Positions 54,547 through 62,489 of a stretch of DNA of 64,000 nt are shown one piece after another. The DNA lies in contig NZ_JRLF01000001.1 in NCBI RefSeq assembly GCF_001404985.1, forward strand, positions 1 to 64,000. The letters are read 5' to 3'. The stretch's first letter is position 1, and each line of letters opens with the position of its first letter. The position numbers and the translations under genes are program-made. Origin of the DNA: Flavobacterium aquidurense (GTDB lineage: Bacteria > Bacteroidota > Bacteroidia > Flavobacteriales > Flavobacteriaceae). Below the pieces are notes generated by a model. It did no database searches and had not been told where the DNA came from. It saw nothing but the letters and a program-made list of their open reading frames with translations.

Positions 54547-57500
54547 ATGAATTTAATACGTTTTGCACTCCGCAAACCCATCTCCATATTAGTATTGGTT
54601 GCGGGTCTATTTTTCTTCGGAATTGGTGCCATACAAGACATTAAGGTAGATATCCTGCCAAAAATGAACTTGCCGGTTATCTATATTGCGCATCCTTTTG
54701 GAGGTTACACACCAGACCAAATGGAAGCTTATTTTGCTAAGACTTATGTCAACATTTTACCGTTTGCCAATGGTGTAAAATCGGTGGAAACAAAGAATAT
54801 ACAAGGGTTAATGATCATGAAATTAACCTATTATGAAAACACAAATATGGCTCAGGCTGCAGCCGAATTAAGTTCGCTTTCGAACAGGATTCAGGCGGCA
54901 TTTCCTCCCGGAACTCAACCTCCGTTCATCATTCGTTTTGATGCTTCTTCTCTTCCAATTGGTCAATTGGTTTTGAGCAGTAAAATACGTTCAAACAACG
55001 AATTGCAGGATTTAGCCAACGTTTATGTTCGTGCTTCGTTTACTTCGATTCCGGGTTTATTATCGCCGGCACCTTTTGGCGGAAGCCCAAGAACTATTGA
55101 GGTAAACGTAGATCCTGATTTATTGCGTTCGCACAATATGACGCCGGATCAGGTGGTTGAAGCGATTCGTATCAACAACCAGACTGCGCCGTCAGGAAAC
55201 GTGAGAATGGGCGATGTAAACTACATTACGCCAACAAATAATACGATTAAAGAAGTTAAGGATTTTGAGAATATTCCGTTGTTTAAAGGAAGCGTTCAAA
55301 ACTTAAAATTAGGCGATGTTGCCACAGTAAAAGATGGTGCCGATATTACACAAGGTTACGCTTTGGTAAACGGAAAACGTTCGGTTTATATTAGTATTGC
55401 AAAAGCCGGAGATGCTTCGACCTGGGATGTGGTTCAGAAATTAAAAGCGGAACTGCCTAAAATCCAAAGTACATTACCGGAAGATGTAAAATTATCTTAT
55501 GAATTTGACCAGTCGGTTTATGTAATTAATTCCGTAAAAAGTTTGATTACAGAAGGTATTATCGGAGCGGTTTTAACCGGATTAATGGTTTTACTTTTCC
55601 TTGGAGACAGACGTGCGGCTTTGATCGTAATCTTGACGATTCCAATTTCGATTATCTCAGGAGTTTTATTCCTGAAATTATTCGGGCAAACGATCAACTT
55701 AATGTCTTTAAGCGGATTGGCTCTTGCAATTGGTATTTTGGTGGATGAAAGTACGGTTACGATCGAAAATATTCACCAGCATCTCGATATGGGCAAACCC
55801 AAGGCGCTCGCCATTTGGGATGCCTGTCAGGAAATTGCATTGCCAAAATTATTGATCTTACTATGTATTTTGGCGGTTTTTGCACCAGCCTTTACAATGG
55901 TGGGTATTCCGGGAGCGTTGTTCCTGCCTTTGGCTTTAGCAATTGGATTCTCGATGGTTATTTCGTTTTTATTATCTCAGACTTTTGTGCCTGTAATGGC
56001 AAACTGGTTAATGAAAGGACATGAAAAACACGAACATGAACATAATATTACAGATGATGAAGCAGAATTTAATGCCTGCGGATTAACCCCGGAATCTGAA
56101 AAAGACCTGATTACGCAGAAAAAAGCAATGGTCGAAAAAGAAGATCTTGACAATAACGGAAAAATTGGTGCTTTTGAGCGTTTCAGAATCCGTTTTATGA
56201 GAACATTGGATCGATTATTCCCTTATAAAAAAGCAGCTGCTTTAGTTTATTTGGTTGTAATTACGCTTCTGGCAATTCTTTTTATTAATTTTATTGGTAA
56301 AGATGTTTTCCCTAAAGTAAATTCAAGTCAGTTCCAGTTAAGAATGCGTGCTCCGGACGGAACCCGTTTAGAACGTACCGAAGAAAAAGCAATTATTGTT
56401 TTGAAAGAATTGCAAAAAATGGTGGGTAAAGAACATATCGGAATCTCGTCTGTTTATGTTGGTCAACACCCGTCGTTATTCTCGATTAACCCGATTTATT
56501 TGTTCATGGCAGGTTCTCATGAAGCAGTATTTCAGGTGAGTTTAAAAGAATATCATACGGATATGGACAACTTTAAAGACGACTTTAGAGCGAGAATTAA
56601 AAAAGTACTTCCGGATGTAAAACTTTCTTTTGAACCAATCGAATTGACCGATAAAGTGTTGAGTCAGGGATCTCCTACTCCTATCGAAGTTCGTATTGCC
56701 GGAAAAGACAAAAAGCGAAATGAATTATATGCGACTCAAATTGTCGAGAAATTAAAGAAAATCTCTTATTTCAGAGACGTACAAATTGGTCAGCCCATTC
56801 ATTATCCAGCGATGAATATTGATATCGACAGAACCCGTGCAGCCGAATTGGGCGTTGACATGAACGACATATCACGATCATTAGTTGCATCGACTTCATC
56901 ATCACGATATACCGAGAAAAATACCTGGGTCGACGAAAGAGCCGGATTGTCCTACAACGTTCAGGTTCAGGTTCCTTTAAACCAGATGAAAAGTAAAACC
57001 GATATTGGAGAAATTCCGGTATTAAGAAATTCGCTTCGTCCGGTTTTAAGCGACGTTGCAAAAATTACACCTGGATTTGTAAGTGGTGAAAATGACAATT
57101 TAGGGGCTATGCCATACATTACCGTTACAGCAAACATTAGCCAGACCGATTTAGGAACGGCAGTAAAAGATGTGAATGCAACAATAAACTCATTGGGAGA
57201 ATTACCACGTGGTTTGTTTATTACCCCAATTGGTATGAGTAAAGTATTGGTAGAAACATTAAGCAGTTTACAAGTCGGATTATTGGTTGCCATCTTTGTG
57301 ATCTTCTTAATGTTAGCCGCTAATTTCCAGTCGTTCAAAGTTTCGTTAGTGATTTTAACAACAGTTCCGGCAGTAGTTTTAGGAGCATTATTAATGCTTA
57401 CAATTACTGGTTCTACGCTAAATTTACAATCGTATATGGGTATTATTATGTCGGTTGGGGTTTCGATCGCTAATGCTGTTTTATTGGTTACGAATGCAGA

Positions 57501-57831
57501 ACAGCTTCGAAAACGAAATGGTAATGCATTAGAATCGGCACGTGAAGCTGCAGCTTTAAGGCTTCGTCCTATTATCATGACTTCTGTTGCGATGATTGCA
57601 GGAATGTTGCCAATGGCTATTGGTCATGGCGAAGGTGGCGATCAGGTTTCTCCGTTAGGTAGAGCCGTAATTGGCGGATTATTATTTTCGACTTTTGCCG
57701 TATTACTAATCCTGCCTCTTATCTTTGCCTGGGCACAAGAAAAAACAACAACACAATCTGTTTCTTTAGATCCTGAAGACGAAGAAAGCATCCATTATAT
57801 CTCATCATTAAATCCAAAAAATGAAAAATAA
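54547..57831 (+). CDS. RND efflux permease with EF-hand-like cytoplasmic insert
   Basis: This 1094-residue inner-membrane transporter of the AcrB/AcrD family has 12 TM helices and two periplasmic loops. The proton-relay block in TM4 reads VDEST (D400, E401), so the second Asp of the AcrB pair is Glu. Between TM6 and TM7 an insert of about 70 residues carries a His/Glu-rich stretch (H492, H495, H497, H499) and a 12-residue EF-hand calcium loop DLDNNGKIGAFE at 533-544. The substrate is not deducible. The gene overlaps the adaptor gene by 11 bases, ending ISSLNPKNEK. Confidence 0.93.
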   Translation: MNLIRFALRKPISILVLVAGLFFFGIGAIQDIKVDILPKMNLPVIYIAHPFGGYTPDQMEAYFAKTYVNILPFANGVKSVETKNIQGLMIMKLTYYENTNMAQAAAELSSLSNRIQAAFPPGTQPPFIIRFDASSLPIGQLVLSSKIRSNNELQDLANVYVRASFTSIPGLLSPAPFGGSPRTIEVNVDPDLLRSHNMTPDQVVEAIRINNQTAPSGNVRMGDVNYITPTNNTIKEVKDFENIPLFKGSVQNLKLGDVATVKDGADITQGYALVNGKRSVYISIAKAGDASTWDVVQKLKAELPKIQSTLPEDVKLSYEFDQSVYVINSVKSLITEGIIGAVLTGLMVLLFLGDRRAALIVILTIPISIISGVLFLKLFGQTINLMSLSGLALAIGILVDESTVTIENIHQHLDMGKPKALAIWDACQEIALPKLLILLCILAVFAPAFTMVGIPGALFLPLALAIGFSMVISFLLSQTFVPVMANWLMKGHEKHEHEHNITDDEAEFNACGLTPESEKDLITQKKAMVEKEDLDNNGKIGAFERFRIRFMRTLDRLFPYKKAAALVYLVVITLLAILFINFIGKDVFPKVNSSQFQLRMRAPDGTRLERTEEKAIIVLKELQKMVGKEHIGISSVYVGQHPSLFSINPIYLFMAGSHEAVFQVSLKEYHTDMDNFKDDFRARIKKVLPDVKLSFEPIELTDKVLSQGSPTPIEVRIAGKDKKRNELYATQIVEKLKKISYFRDVQIGQPIHYPAMNIDIDRTRAAELGVDMNDISRSLVASTSSSRYTEKNTWVDERAGLSYNVQVQVPLNQMKSKTDIGEIPVLRNSLRPVLSDVAKITPGFVSGENDNLGAMPYITVTANISQTDLGTAVKDVNATINSLGELPRGLFITPIGMSKVLVETLSSLQVGLLVAIFVIFLMLAANFQSFKVSLVILTTVPAVVLGALLMLTITGSTLNLQSYMGIIMSVGVSIANAVLLVTNAEQLRKRNGNALESAREAAALRLRPIIMTSVAMIAGMLPMAIGHGEGGDQVSPLGRAVIGGLLFSTFAVLLILPLIFAWAQEKTTTQSVSLDPEDEESIHYISSLNPKNEK

Positions 57832-58909
57832 CATTATACAATCGACCGCATTATTTTTTGTAGCCGTATTTTTTCTAACTAGTTGTAATAATAAGAAAGA
57901 AGAAGCTCCTGTTGCAGAATTAGAACCTAAAACAGAAACCATTTCTTTAGAGAAAGAAAAACTTACTACAGAGTTGCGTTTACCAGCCGAATTAACTGGT
58001 TTTCAACAAGTAGATTTGTACGCTAAAGTAAGTAGTTTTGTAAAATTACTAAAAGTAGATATTGGTACAAAAGTAAAAAAAGGACAACTTTTGATCGTTC
58101 TTGAAGCACCGGAAATCAGCTCTCAATTGGCTGCTGCCGAATCAAGACTAAAATCGATGGAAGCTATTTATGCGACAAGCAAAAGTACTTACAACCGTTT
58201 GTACGAAACGAGCAAAGTCGAAGGAACAATTTCTAAAAATGATCTGGAAATGGCAAACGGAAAGAAAAACTCAGATTATGCACAATATCAAGCCGCAGTT
58301 GCAGCCCACAAAGAAGTGTCGATTATGAGAGGTTATCTTGAAATTCGTGCTCCTTTTGACGGAGTTGTAGCAGCTAGAAACGTAAATTTAGGAACGTTTG
58401 TTGGTCCGGCAGGAAAAGGTTCTGATTTGCCTTTATTGACGATTCAGCAGCAAGATAAATTGCGTTTGGCGGTTTCGGTTCCTGAGCTTTACACAGGATA
58501 TTTACACAACGGCGACGAAATGAGTTTTAATGTAAAATCATTACCGGAAACCTTCAAAGCTACAATTACAAGAATGTCCGGAGCTTTAGACCTAAAACTT
58601 CGTTCTGAACGCGTAGAAATGGACGTACACAATACACAAAAAAACTTATTGCCAGGAATGGTTGCCGAAGTGCTTTTACCGCTTAACGCAAAAGACAGTA
58701 CATTTGTAATTCCAAAATCGGCATTGGTGAGTTCTGCTGAAGGTATGTATGTGATCAAAGTGATTGACCACAAAGCAACAAGAGTAAACGTAAAAAGAGG
58801 AAGAGAAATCGACGATAAAATTGAAATCTTCGGAGATTTGAACCTGAAAGATAAACTGGTAAAAATTGCCAGCGAAGAAACTAAAGAAGGCGATATCATA
58901 AACGAATAA
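57821..58909 (+). CDS. RND periplasmic adaptor (HlyD/MdtA-like) lipoprotein
   Basis: This 362-residue membrane-fusion protein has a lipobox (FFLTSC, C22), a barrel-sandwich/lipoyl region (LRLPAELTGFQQVDLYAKVSSFV, VDIGTKVKKGQLLIVLEAPE) and a helical hairpin (LAAAESRLKSMEAIYATSKSTYNRL). After the hairpin it has IRAPFDGVVAARNVNLGTFVG and a C-terminal membrane-proximal part. It is last in the operon, so the order is channel, permease, adaptor. It would link the RND permease to the TolC channel. Confidence 0.93.
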   Translation: MKNNIIQSTALFFVAVFFLTSCNNKKEEAPVAELEPKTETISLEKEKLTTELRLPAELTGFQQVDLYAKVSSFVKLLKVDIGTKVKKGQLLIVLEAPEISSQLAAAESRLKSMEAIYATSKSTYNRLYETSKVEGTISKNDLEMANGKKNSDYAQYQAAVAAHKEVSIMRGYLEIRAPFDGVVAARNVNLGTFVGPAGKGSDLPLLTIQQQDKLRLAVSVPELYTGYLHNGDEMSFNVKSLPETFKATITRMSGALDLKLRSERVEMDVHNTQKNLLPGMVAEVLLPLNAKDSTFVIPKSALVSSAEGMYVIKVIDHKATRVNVKRGREIDDKIEIFGDLNLKDKLVKIASEETKEGDIINE

Positions 58910-58929
58910 TACCGATTATGTATTCAATA

Positions 58930-58955
58930 CAGTCTAATAAAAATTAGACTGTTTT
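58930..58955. terminator. Efflux operon terminator
   Basis: CAGTCTAAT and ATTAGACTG form a perfect 9-bp stem around AAAA, with TTTTC after it, 20 bp after the adaptor stop codon. Confidence 0.8.
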
Positions 58956-59072
58956 CATACTATATCGGCATTAATAACCTGCGTTTAGTCTTCATTTTAG
59001 TGATTACCAAAAACTGTACGCTTAATGCGGCATTCTGAAATCTAATTTTAGAATGTGAATTAAATTCACCTT

Positions 59073-59112
59073 AAAGGACGATACTTGATATAGTATCGTC
59101 CTTTTTTTTGTT
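59073..59112. terminator. Strong terminator
   Basis: AAAGGACGATACT and AGTATCGTCCTTT form a long stem around about 6 bases, followed by a run of T. It is a second terminator, 160 bp after the efflux operon. Confidence 0.82.
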
Positions 59113-59385
59113 TTTTGTTTTTGCCACGAAGGCACTAAGACGCAAGTTTTTTTTGTAACGATTAAGCCTTTTTTGTCATTTCGATCCCGAAACTTCGGGA
59201 GTGAATGACAATAGAAGCTCGACAAAGATTGGCGATTTTGCATGCGTAGAATGGATTAAAATCCATCCCTACAATATGATCCGTTCCTCAGGAACTCTCT
59301 ATAAAATTGCGTAGGAATAACTTATTTTATAGGTAGGTCCCGAGGCTTTAGGATTAATCCTTTGACACAAAAAGTAACCCAATAT

Positions 59386-59487
59386 TGTCATTTCGAGGGA
59401 CGAGAAATCTCCGTAAGAAGCTCGACAAAGATTGACGATTTAGCATGCGGAGTTACTTGCGAGGATTTCTCGTTCCTCGAAATGACA
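59386..59487. repeat. MITE-like inverted-repeat element of about 100 bp
   Basis: The ends TGTCATTTCGAGGGACGAGA and its mirror (ends TCGTTCCTCGAAATGACA) match over 24 of 25 positions, enclosing about 52 bp including AAGCTCGACAAAGATTG. A related fragment (GTGTCATTTCGAGGAACGAC) lies at 46709 and another at 59170. It has no coding capacity. Confidence 0.75.
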
Positions 59488-59610
59488 GGCTTTGTGGTTA
59501 TATTCTTTTAAACTTTTGCTTAAATAAAAACTCTTAGAATTTTTAGGAGCTATTTCCTGCTATCATTCCGTGTCTGCAAAGATTTGTTAGTTGTCTTTGT
59601 AAAAAAACAT

Positions 59611-59667
59611 TCGCGCAGATATATTTCCGCAACGATAGCGCGGATTTGCAATCCGTGCCCACAAAGT
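59611..59667. repeat. REP sequence, left inverted repeat of the RAYT unit
   Basis: This segment holds TCGCGCAGAT, then GATAGCGCGGATTTGCAATC and CGTGCCCACAAAG. CGGATT-TGC-AATCCG inside is a 6-bp-arm hairpin. It is the left arm of an inverted pair around the transposase gene, with the right arm at 60362-60416. Confidence 0.85.
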
Positions 59668-59715
59668 AATTTCTTCAAAATATAAATAAAAGATTAAAAT
59701 TCTCGCTATACTTTT

Positions 59716-59723
59716 TATTTTTG
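59716..59723 (+). promoter_or_regulatory. Candidate -7 box of the RAYT gene
   Basis: TATTTTTG matches TAnnTTTG, 14 bp before the GTG start. No -33 TTG at a suitable distance. Confidence 0.4.
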
Positions 59724-59737
59724 TAAGAAAAAAGAAC

Positions 59738-60292
59738 GTGTCGACAAAATACAAAGCAACAACAACTGAGGAAGCATATTTTATAACTATAACTGCTGTT
59801 GGATGGATAGATATATTTACAAGACTAAATCAGAAAAACATCTTAATAAATGCTTTAAAGTATTGTCAAGAAAATAAAGGTTTAGAAATTTATGCCTATA
59901 GTATTATGAGCAGCCATATTCATTTGCTTTGCAAAGGAACGAATGGTTTTGTATTATCTGATATTATTAGAGATTTTAAAAAATTTACATCAAAAAAAAT
60001 AATACAAACTATAATAGATGAACCTGAAAGCAGAAGAGAATGGATGCTTGAATACTTTCAAAAGGCATGTGAGCATTTAAAAAAAGATCAGACTTATAAA
60101 GTCTGGCAAAATGGTTACCATGCAGAACATATTTACAGTAATAAATTTATTAAGCAAAAAATAGATTACATCCATAATAATCCTGTAAAAGATAAAACTG
60201 TTAGTTCAGCTGAAGATTATTATTTTAGTTCGGCAAGGAATTATTCAGGCTTAGAAAATGATTTAGATGTTGTTTTGGTAGATCTGTTTTGA
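59738..60292 (+). CDS. REP-associated tyrosine transposase (RAYT, IS200/Y1-like)
   Basis: This 184-residue single-strand transposase belongs to the Y1/HUH group. The metal-binding HxH is H60-I-H62 in MSSHIHLLCKG, and the catalytic Tyr is Y144 in KQKIDYIHNNPV. Other family words are YHAEHIYSNKFI and FFSSARNY-like YYFSSARNYSG. The start is GTG at 59738. It lies inside inverted REP sequences and is likely a domesticated transposase acting on them, as known for RAYT families. A further REP copy stands at 60990. Confidence 0.9.
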   Translation: MSTKYKATTTEEAYFITITAVGWIDIFTRLNQKNILINALKYCQENKGLEIYAYSIMSSHIHLLCKGTNGFVLSDIIRDFKKFTSKKIIQTIIDEPESRREWMLEYFQKACEHLKKDQTYKVWQNGYHAEHIYSNKFIKQKIDYIHNNPVKDKTVSSAEDYYFSSARNYSGLENDLDVVLVDLF

Positions 60293-60361
60293 AAAAAAAT
60301 CTATAGCCTTCTAGAGAACATCATCGACAATTGAAATTTTTTGATTTGCATTGTGTCAAAT

Positions 60362-60416
60362 CTTTGCGGGCACGGATTGCAAATCCGCGCTAACGATTGA
60401 AAGTAAATCTGCGCGA
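60362..60416. repeat. REP sequence, right inverted repeat of the RAYT unit
   Basis: CTTTGCGGGCACGGATTGCA, then AATCCGCGCTAACGAT and TCTGCGCGA, is the reverse complement of the left arm at 59611-59667 with few mismatches. The start of the ORF at 60397 is contained in it. Confidence 0.85.
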
Positions 60417-60657
60417 TCGGATTACAATTAAACATAAAAAAATTGCTTCACTTGAAGATATTATCATTTCGTATTTATCAGAAGATCCCAAAAGAACAAT
60501 TACAAATAAGGTTGTAAGAGCATTAAGTGGTGAAGATGATGTGAATAAAGTAAAAAAAGCTTTTCAAAAATTAAGAAAGCTTGAAAAAATTGTAGCAGTT
60601 AATGAAGAAGCATCCGCTTTTGATTTTGCTTATAAAATTAAATCTCTTACTATCTAA
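60397..60657 (+). pseudogene. Short ORF starting inside the REP repeat, likely gene fragment
   Basis: These 86 codons read MKVNLRDRITIKHKKIASLE and on, with SYLSEDPKRTI and FQKLRKLEKIVAVNEE, a charged all-alpha C-terminal-domain-like sequence. The TTG start and first seven codons come from the REP arm. So this looks like the tail of an older gene whose 5' part was lost when the RAYT unit inserted, not an intact gene. I do not recognise the product. Confidence 0.4.
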
Positions 60658-60670
60658 CGTGTCCCCCCTA

Positions 60671-60763
60671 GCTATGCGAAGTTACACATCCCTATATTCC
60701 ATTCTTATCTAGATTTGCAATGTCTCATTATAACAGGTATGAAGTCGGGAGACTTCAGACAGC
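60671..60763. repeat. MITE-like palindromic element, copy A
   Basis: It begins GCTATGCGAAG and ends GTCGGGAGACTTCAGACAGC. The left arm is shortened relative to copy B at 61113-61217, and the middle (CTATATTCCATTCTTATCTA) is shared. Confidence 0.65.
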
Positions 60764-60793
60764 ATAAATAATTAAACTGGCAAAAACAAAAAA

Positions 60794-60825
60794 AATGCAA
60801 GACCAAAATTGATCTTGCATTTTTT
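60794..60825. terminator. Terminator hairpin, copy A
   Basis: ATGCAAGA and TCTTGCAT pair around an AT-rich loop with A and T runs outside. It is the duplicate of the one at 61250-61280 behind the PfpI gene. Confidence 0.7.
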
Positions 60826-60850
60826 GTAACTGATAAATAAAAATATCTTT

Positions 60851-60985
60851 TTATACGGTCTGACGCTCGTGTTTTCCTTCTTTAATTTCTTCCACCATTT
60901 TTTTATTGAAAGCGGGTAAATCATTTGGGTTTCGGCTGGTTACTAATCCATTGTCTACGACAACTTCTGAGTCTTCCCATTGCGC
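60851..60985 (-). pseudogene. Truncated duplicate of the PfpI/DJ-1 gene (C-terminal 44 codons)
   Basis: Reading on the minus strand gives [20 protein letters not shown] and then [24 protein letters not shown] and stop, the same as the C-terminus of the intact gene at 61306-61854 with K to N at one place. The frame then meets a REP sequence at 60990, so the N-terminal three quarters, including the catalytic Cys, are missing. Confidence 0.85.
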
Positions 60986-60989
60986 ACCC

Positions 60990-61025
60990 GATAGCGCGGA
61001 TTTGCAATCCGTGCCCGCAAAGTAA
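60990..61025. repeat. REP sequence, third copy, at the duplication junction
   Basis: GATAGCGCGGATTTGCAATC then CGTGCCCGCAAAGTAA is nearly identical to the left arm at 59634-59667 and in the same direction. It lies exactly where the PfpI duplicate stops matching the intact gene. Confidence 0.85.
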
Positions 61026-61051
61026 TGAGTACATTATATTTCTAAGAACTA

Positions 61052-61081
61052 AAACCTCGAACTTAAAAAATCGAGGTTTTC
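61052..61081. terminator. Hairpin AAAACCTCGA/TCGAGGTTTT
   Basis: AAAACCTCGA (61052-61061) and TCGAGGTTTT (61072-61081) form a perfect 10-bp stem. It resembles the hairpin at 62076-62105. Confidence 0.6.
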
Positions 61082-61112
61082 TATTTTAAAAATCTTACTC
61101 CTCACCCCAAAC

Positions 61113-61217
61113 GCTGTGCGAAGTCTCCCGACTTCGTACATATTCCTATATTCCATTCTTATCTAAATTTGCAATGTCTCATTGTAACGTGTATGAAGTC
61201 GGGAGACTTCACACAGC
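61113..61217. repeat. MITE-like palindromic element, copy B
   Basis: The 28-bp arms 61113-61140 and 61190-61217 (GCTGTGCGAAGTCTCCCGAC and reverse) are nearly perfect inverted repeats around about 49 bp. Each arm also contains its own GAAGTC/GACTTC palindrome. Copy A is at 60671-60763. Confidence 0.75.
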
Positions 61218-61249
61218 ATAAATAATTAAACTGGCAAAAACAAAAAAAA

Positions 61250-61280
61250 ATGCAAGACCAAAATTGATCTTGCATTTTTT
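61250..61280. terminator. Terminator of the PfpI gene
   Basis: ATGCAAGA and TCTTGCAT pair around a short loop. On the minus strand it follows the PfpI stop codon by about 25 bp. Confidence 0.75.
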
Positions 61281-61305
61281 ATAACTTGATAAATAAAAAT
61301 GTTTT

Positions 61306-61854
61306 TTACACTGTTTGACGCTCGTGTTTTCCTTCTTTAATTTCTTCCACCATTTTTTTATTAAAAGCGGGTAAATCATTTGGTTTTCGGCTGGTTACCA
61401 ATCCATTGTCTACGACTACTTCTGAGTCTTCCCATTGCGCTCCGGCATTTTTTAAATCGTTTTTGACAGAGAAAAACGAAGTCACTTTTCGACCTTGTAA
61501 AACATCAGCATCTACCAGAATTTGTGGTCCATGACAAATAGCTGCTACTGGTTTTTTACTTTCAAAAAAGGAACGTACAAAATTTACTGCAGCTTCTTCT
61601 CTTCTCAATAAATCAGGGTTTATAACTCCTCCCGGAAGAACCAAAGCATCATAATCTGCTTCATTTGCCTGATCTAATACTACATCAACATTGTATTCTT
61701 TGCTCCAATTACCGTCTTTCCAGGATTTGATTGTTCCTGATTTCAGACTGATGATATCTGCATTCCAACCTTGCTCTTCAAGATAAGCTTTTGGTGATGA
61801 TAATTCTGATTCTTCAAAACCGTCTGTGGCTAATATGGCTATATTCTTTTTCAT
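61306..61854 (-). CDS. PfpI/DJ-1 family protein (protein deglycase/stress protein)
   Basis: This 182-residue cytoplasmic glutamine-amidotransferase-like protein has nucleophile C107 and H108 in AAICHGPQ, an acidic partner near E15 in DGFEESEL and VLPGGVINPD. Length is normal for YhbO/PfpI stress proteins. It probably protects against glycation or oxidative damage, but activity is not shown. It is monocistronic, with a terminator behind it. The C-terminal quarter is duplicated at 60851-60985. Confidence 0.92.
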   Translation of the reverse strand: MKKNIAILATDGFEESELSSPKAYLEEQGWNADIISLKSGTIKSWKDGNWSKEYNVDVVLDQANEADYDALVLPGGVINPDLLRREEAAVNFVRSFFESKKPVAAICHGPQILVDADVLQGRKVTSFFSVKNDLKNAGAQWEDSEVVVDNGLVTSRKPNDLPAFNKKMVEEIKEGKHERQTV

Positions 61855-62075
61855 AATTTTAAGTATTTAAAATGTTATTAATTTTGATTTAGTTAAAATT
61901 AATAATTTCATACAGGCAACGAAAACTGAACATGTTAAACCTTTCTTTAATAAAAGTTAATTAATTGAATTTCAAATTCATATGAAAAAATAAACTGAAA
62001 TTATATAAGATTGATGTTAAATTGCTTAATTATTTTATAGGATGAAAACTAAGAAAATAATGTACTTAATAAAAA

Positions 62076-62105
62076 AACCCCGACCATTTTAAGATCGAGG
62101 TTTTT
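62076..62105. terminator. Bidirectional terminator
   Basis: AAACCcCGA and TCGaGGTTT pair around about 12 bases, with A and T runs outside. It lies behind the small gene at 62134. Confidence 0.72.
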
Positions 62106-62133
62106 ACATTATTTAATAATCCTAAAAGAAATT

Positions 62134-62367
62134 CTACTCTACGTCCAGATAAGGATTTAAAACCTCAGCTAATTCATTCAGCCAATAAAAGCTGTTTTGC
62201 AAATTGTCCATTTCATTTTGCAAGGTTGCATGTTGTCTCAAAGCTCCTAAAGCAAGAACATAATTTACTTGCCTGATCGATTTAGCCATTTCTTGTGGAT
62301 CGATTGTGTTGTTGAAAAAATTCATAAGCCTGATTTCGGCTTCTTTTGAAATTGTGTTTGCACTCAT
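62134..62367 (-). CDS. Small hypothetical protein
   Basis: This 77-residue, helix-rich, acidic protein reads MSANTISKEAEIRLMNFFNN and has RQVNYVLALGALRQHATL and SFYWLNELAEVLNPYLDVE. It has no signal or membrane segment. A four-base ATGA overlap with the upstream small ORF suggests translational coupling. Function is unknown to me. Confidence 0.65.
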   Translation of the reverse strand: MSANTISKEAEIRLMNFFNNTIDPQEMAKSIRQVNYVLALGALRQHATLQNEMDNLQNSFYWLNELAEVLNPYLDVE

Positions 62368-62489
62368 AACTCTGTAATTTTAGGAAATATAAAACCCATA
62401 TGGCTAAGGTGTCCTACACTTACAGAAGTGTTACGGTTGTTTCCAATACCGTCACCATACCACATGGGCAAAAGTTTTTTAGATGTCAT
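62364..62489 (-). CDS. Small hypothetical protein (41 residues) coupled to the next
   Basis: From the ATG at 62489 the frame reads MTSKKLLPMWYGDGIGNNRN, then TSVSVGHLSHMGFIFPKITEL. The Trp/Gly/Asn-rich body is unusual for chance ORFs, and its stop overlaps the start of the 77-residue gene by ATGA. A longer frame starting at 62576 exists but adds a hydrophobic stretch with no support. Confidence 0.45.
   Translation of the reverse strand: MTSKKLLPMWYGDGIGNNRNTSVSVGHLSHMGFIFPKITEL

Larger units (their letters stand above)
58910..59737. other. Intergenic region with terminators and small repeats
   Basis: Besides the terminators and elements listed separately, the region shows a GAATGACAATAGAAGCTCG-type segment (59170-59260) related to the element at 59386-59487. 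An AGGAGCTATTTCCTGCTA word near 59548 is the reverse of part of the block at 62650-62770. No gene is supported. Confidence 0.6.
60658..61305. other. Duplicated non-coding and broken-gene region
   Basis: The stretch 60672-60985 repeats 61113-61440 with few changes, and a REP sequence follows the first copy. The gap also holds terminator hairpins and the palindromic element described separately. Confidence 0.7.

Noticed and set aside
56967..57578. 203-codon open frame on the minus strand
   Set aside because: It is antisense to the RND permease coding frame, a mirror of its codon bias.
58489..58899. 136-codon open frame on the minus strand
   Set aside because: It is antisense to the adaptor gene, with no start context or domain.
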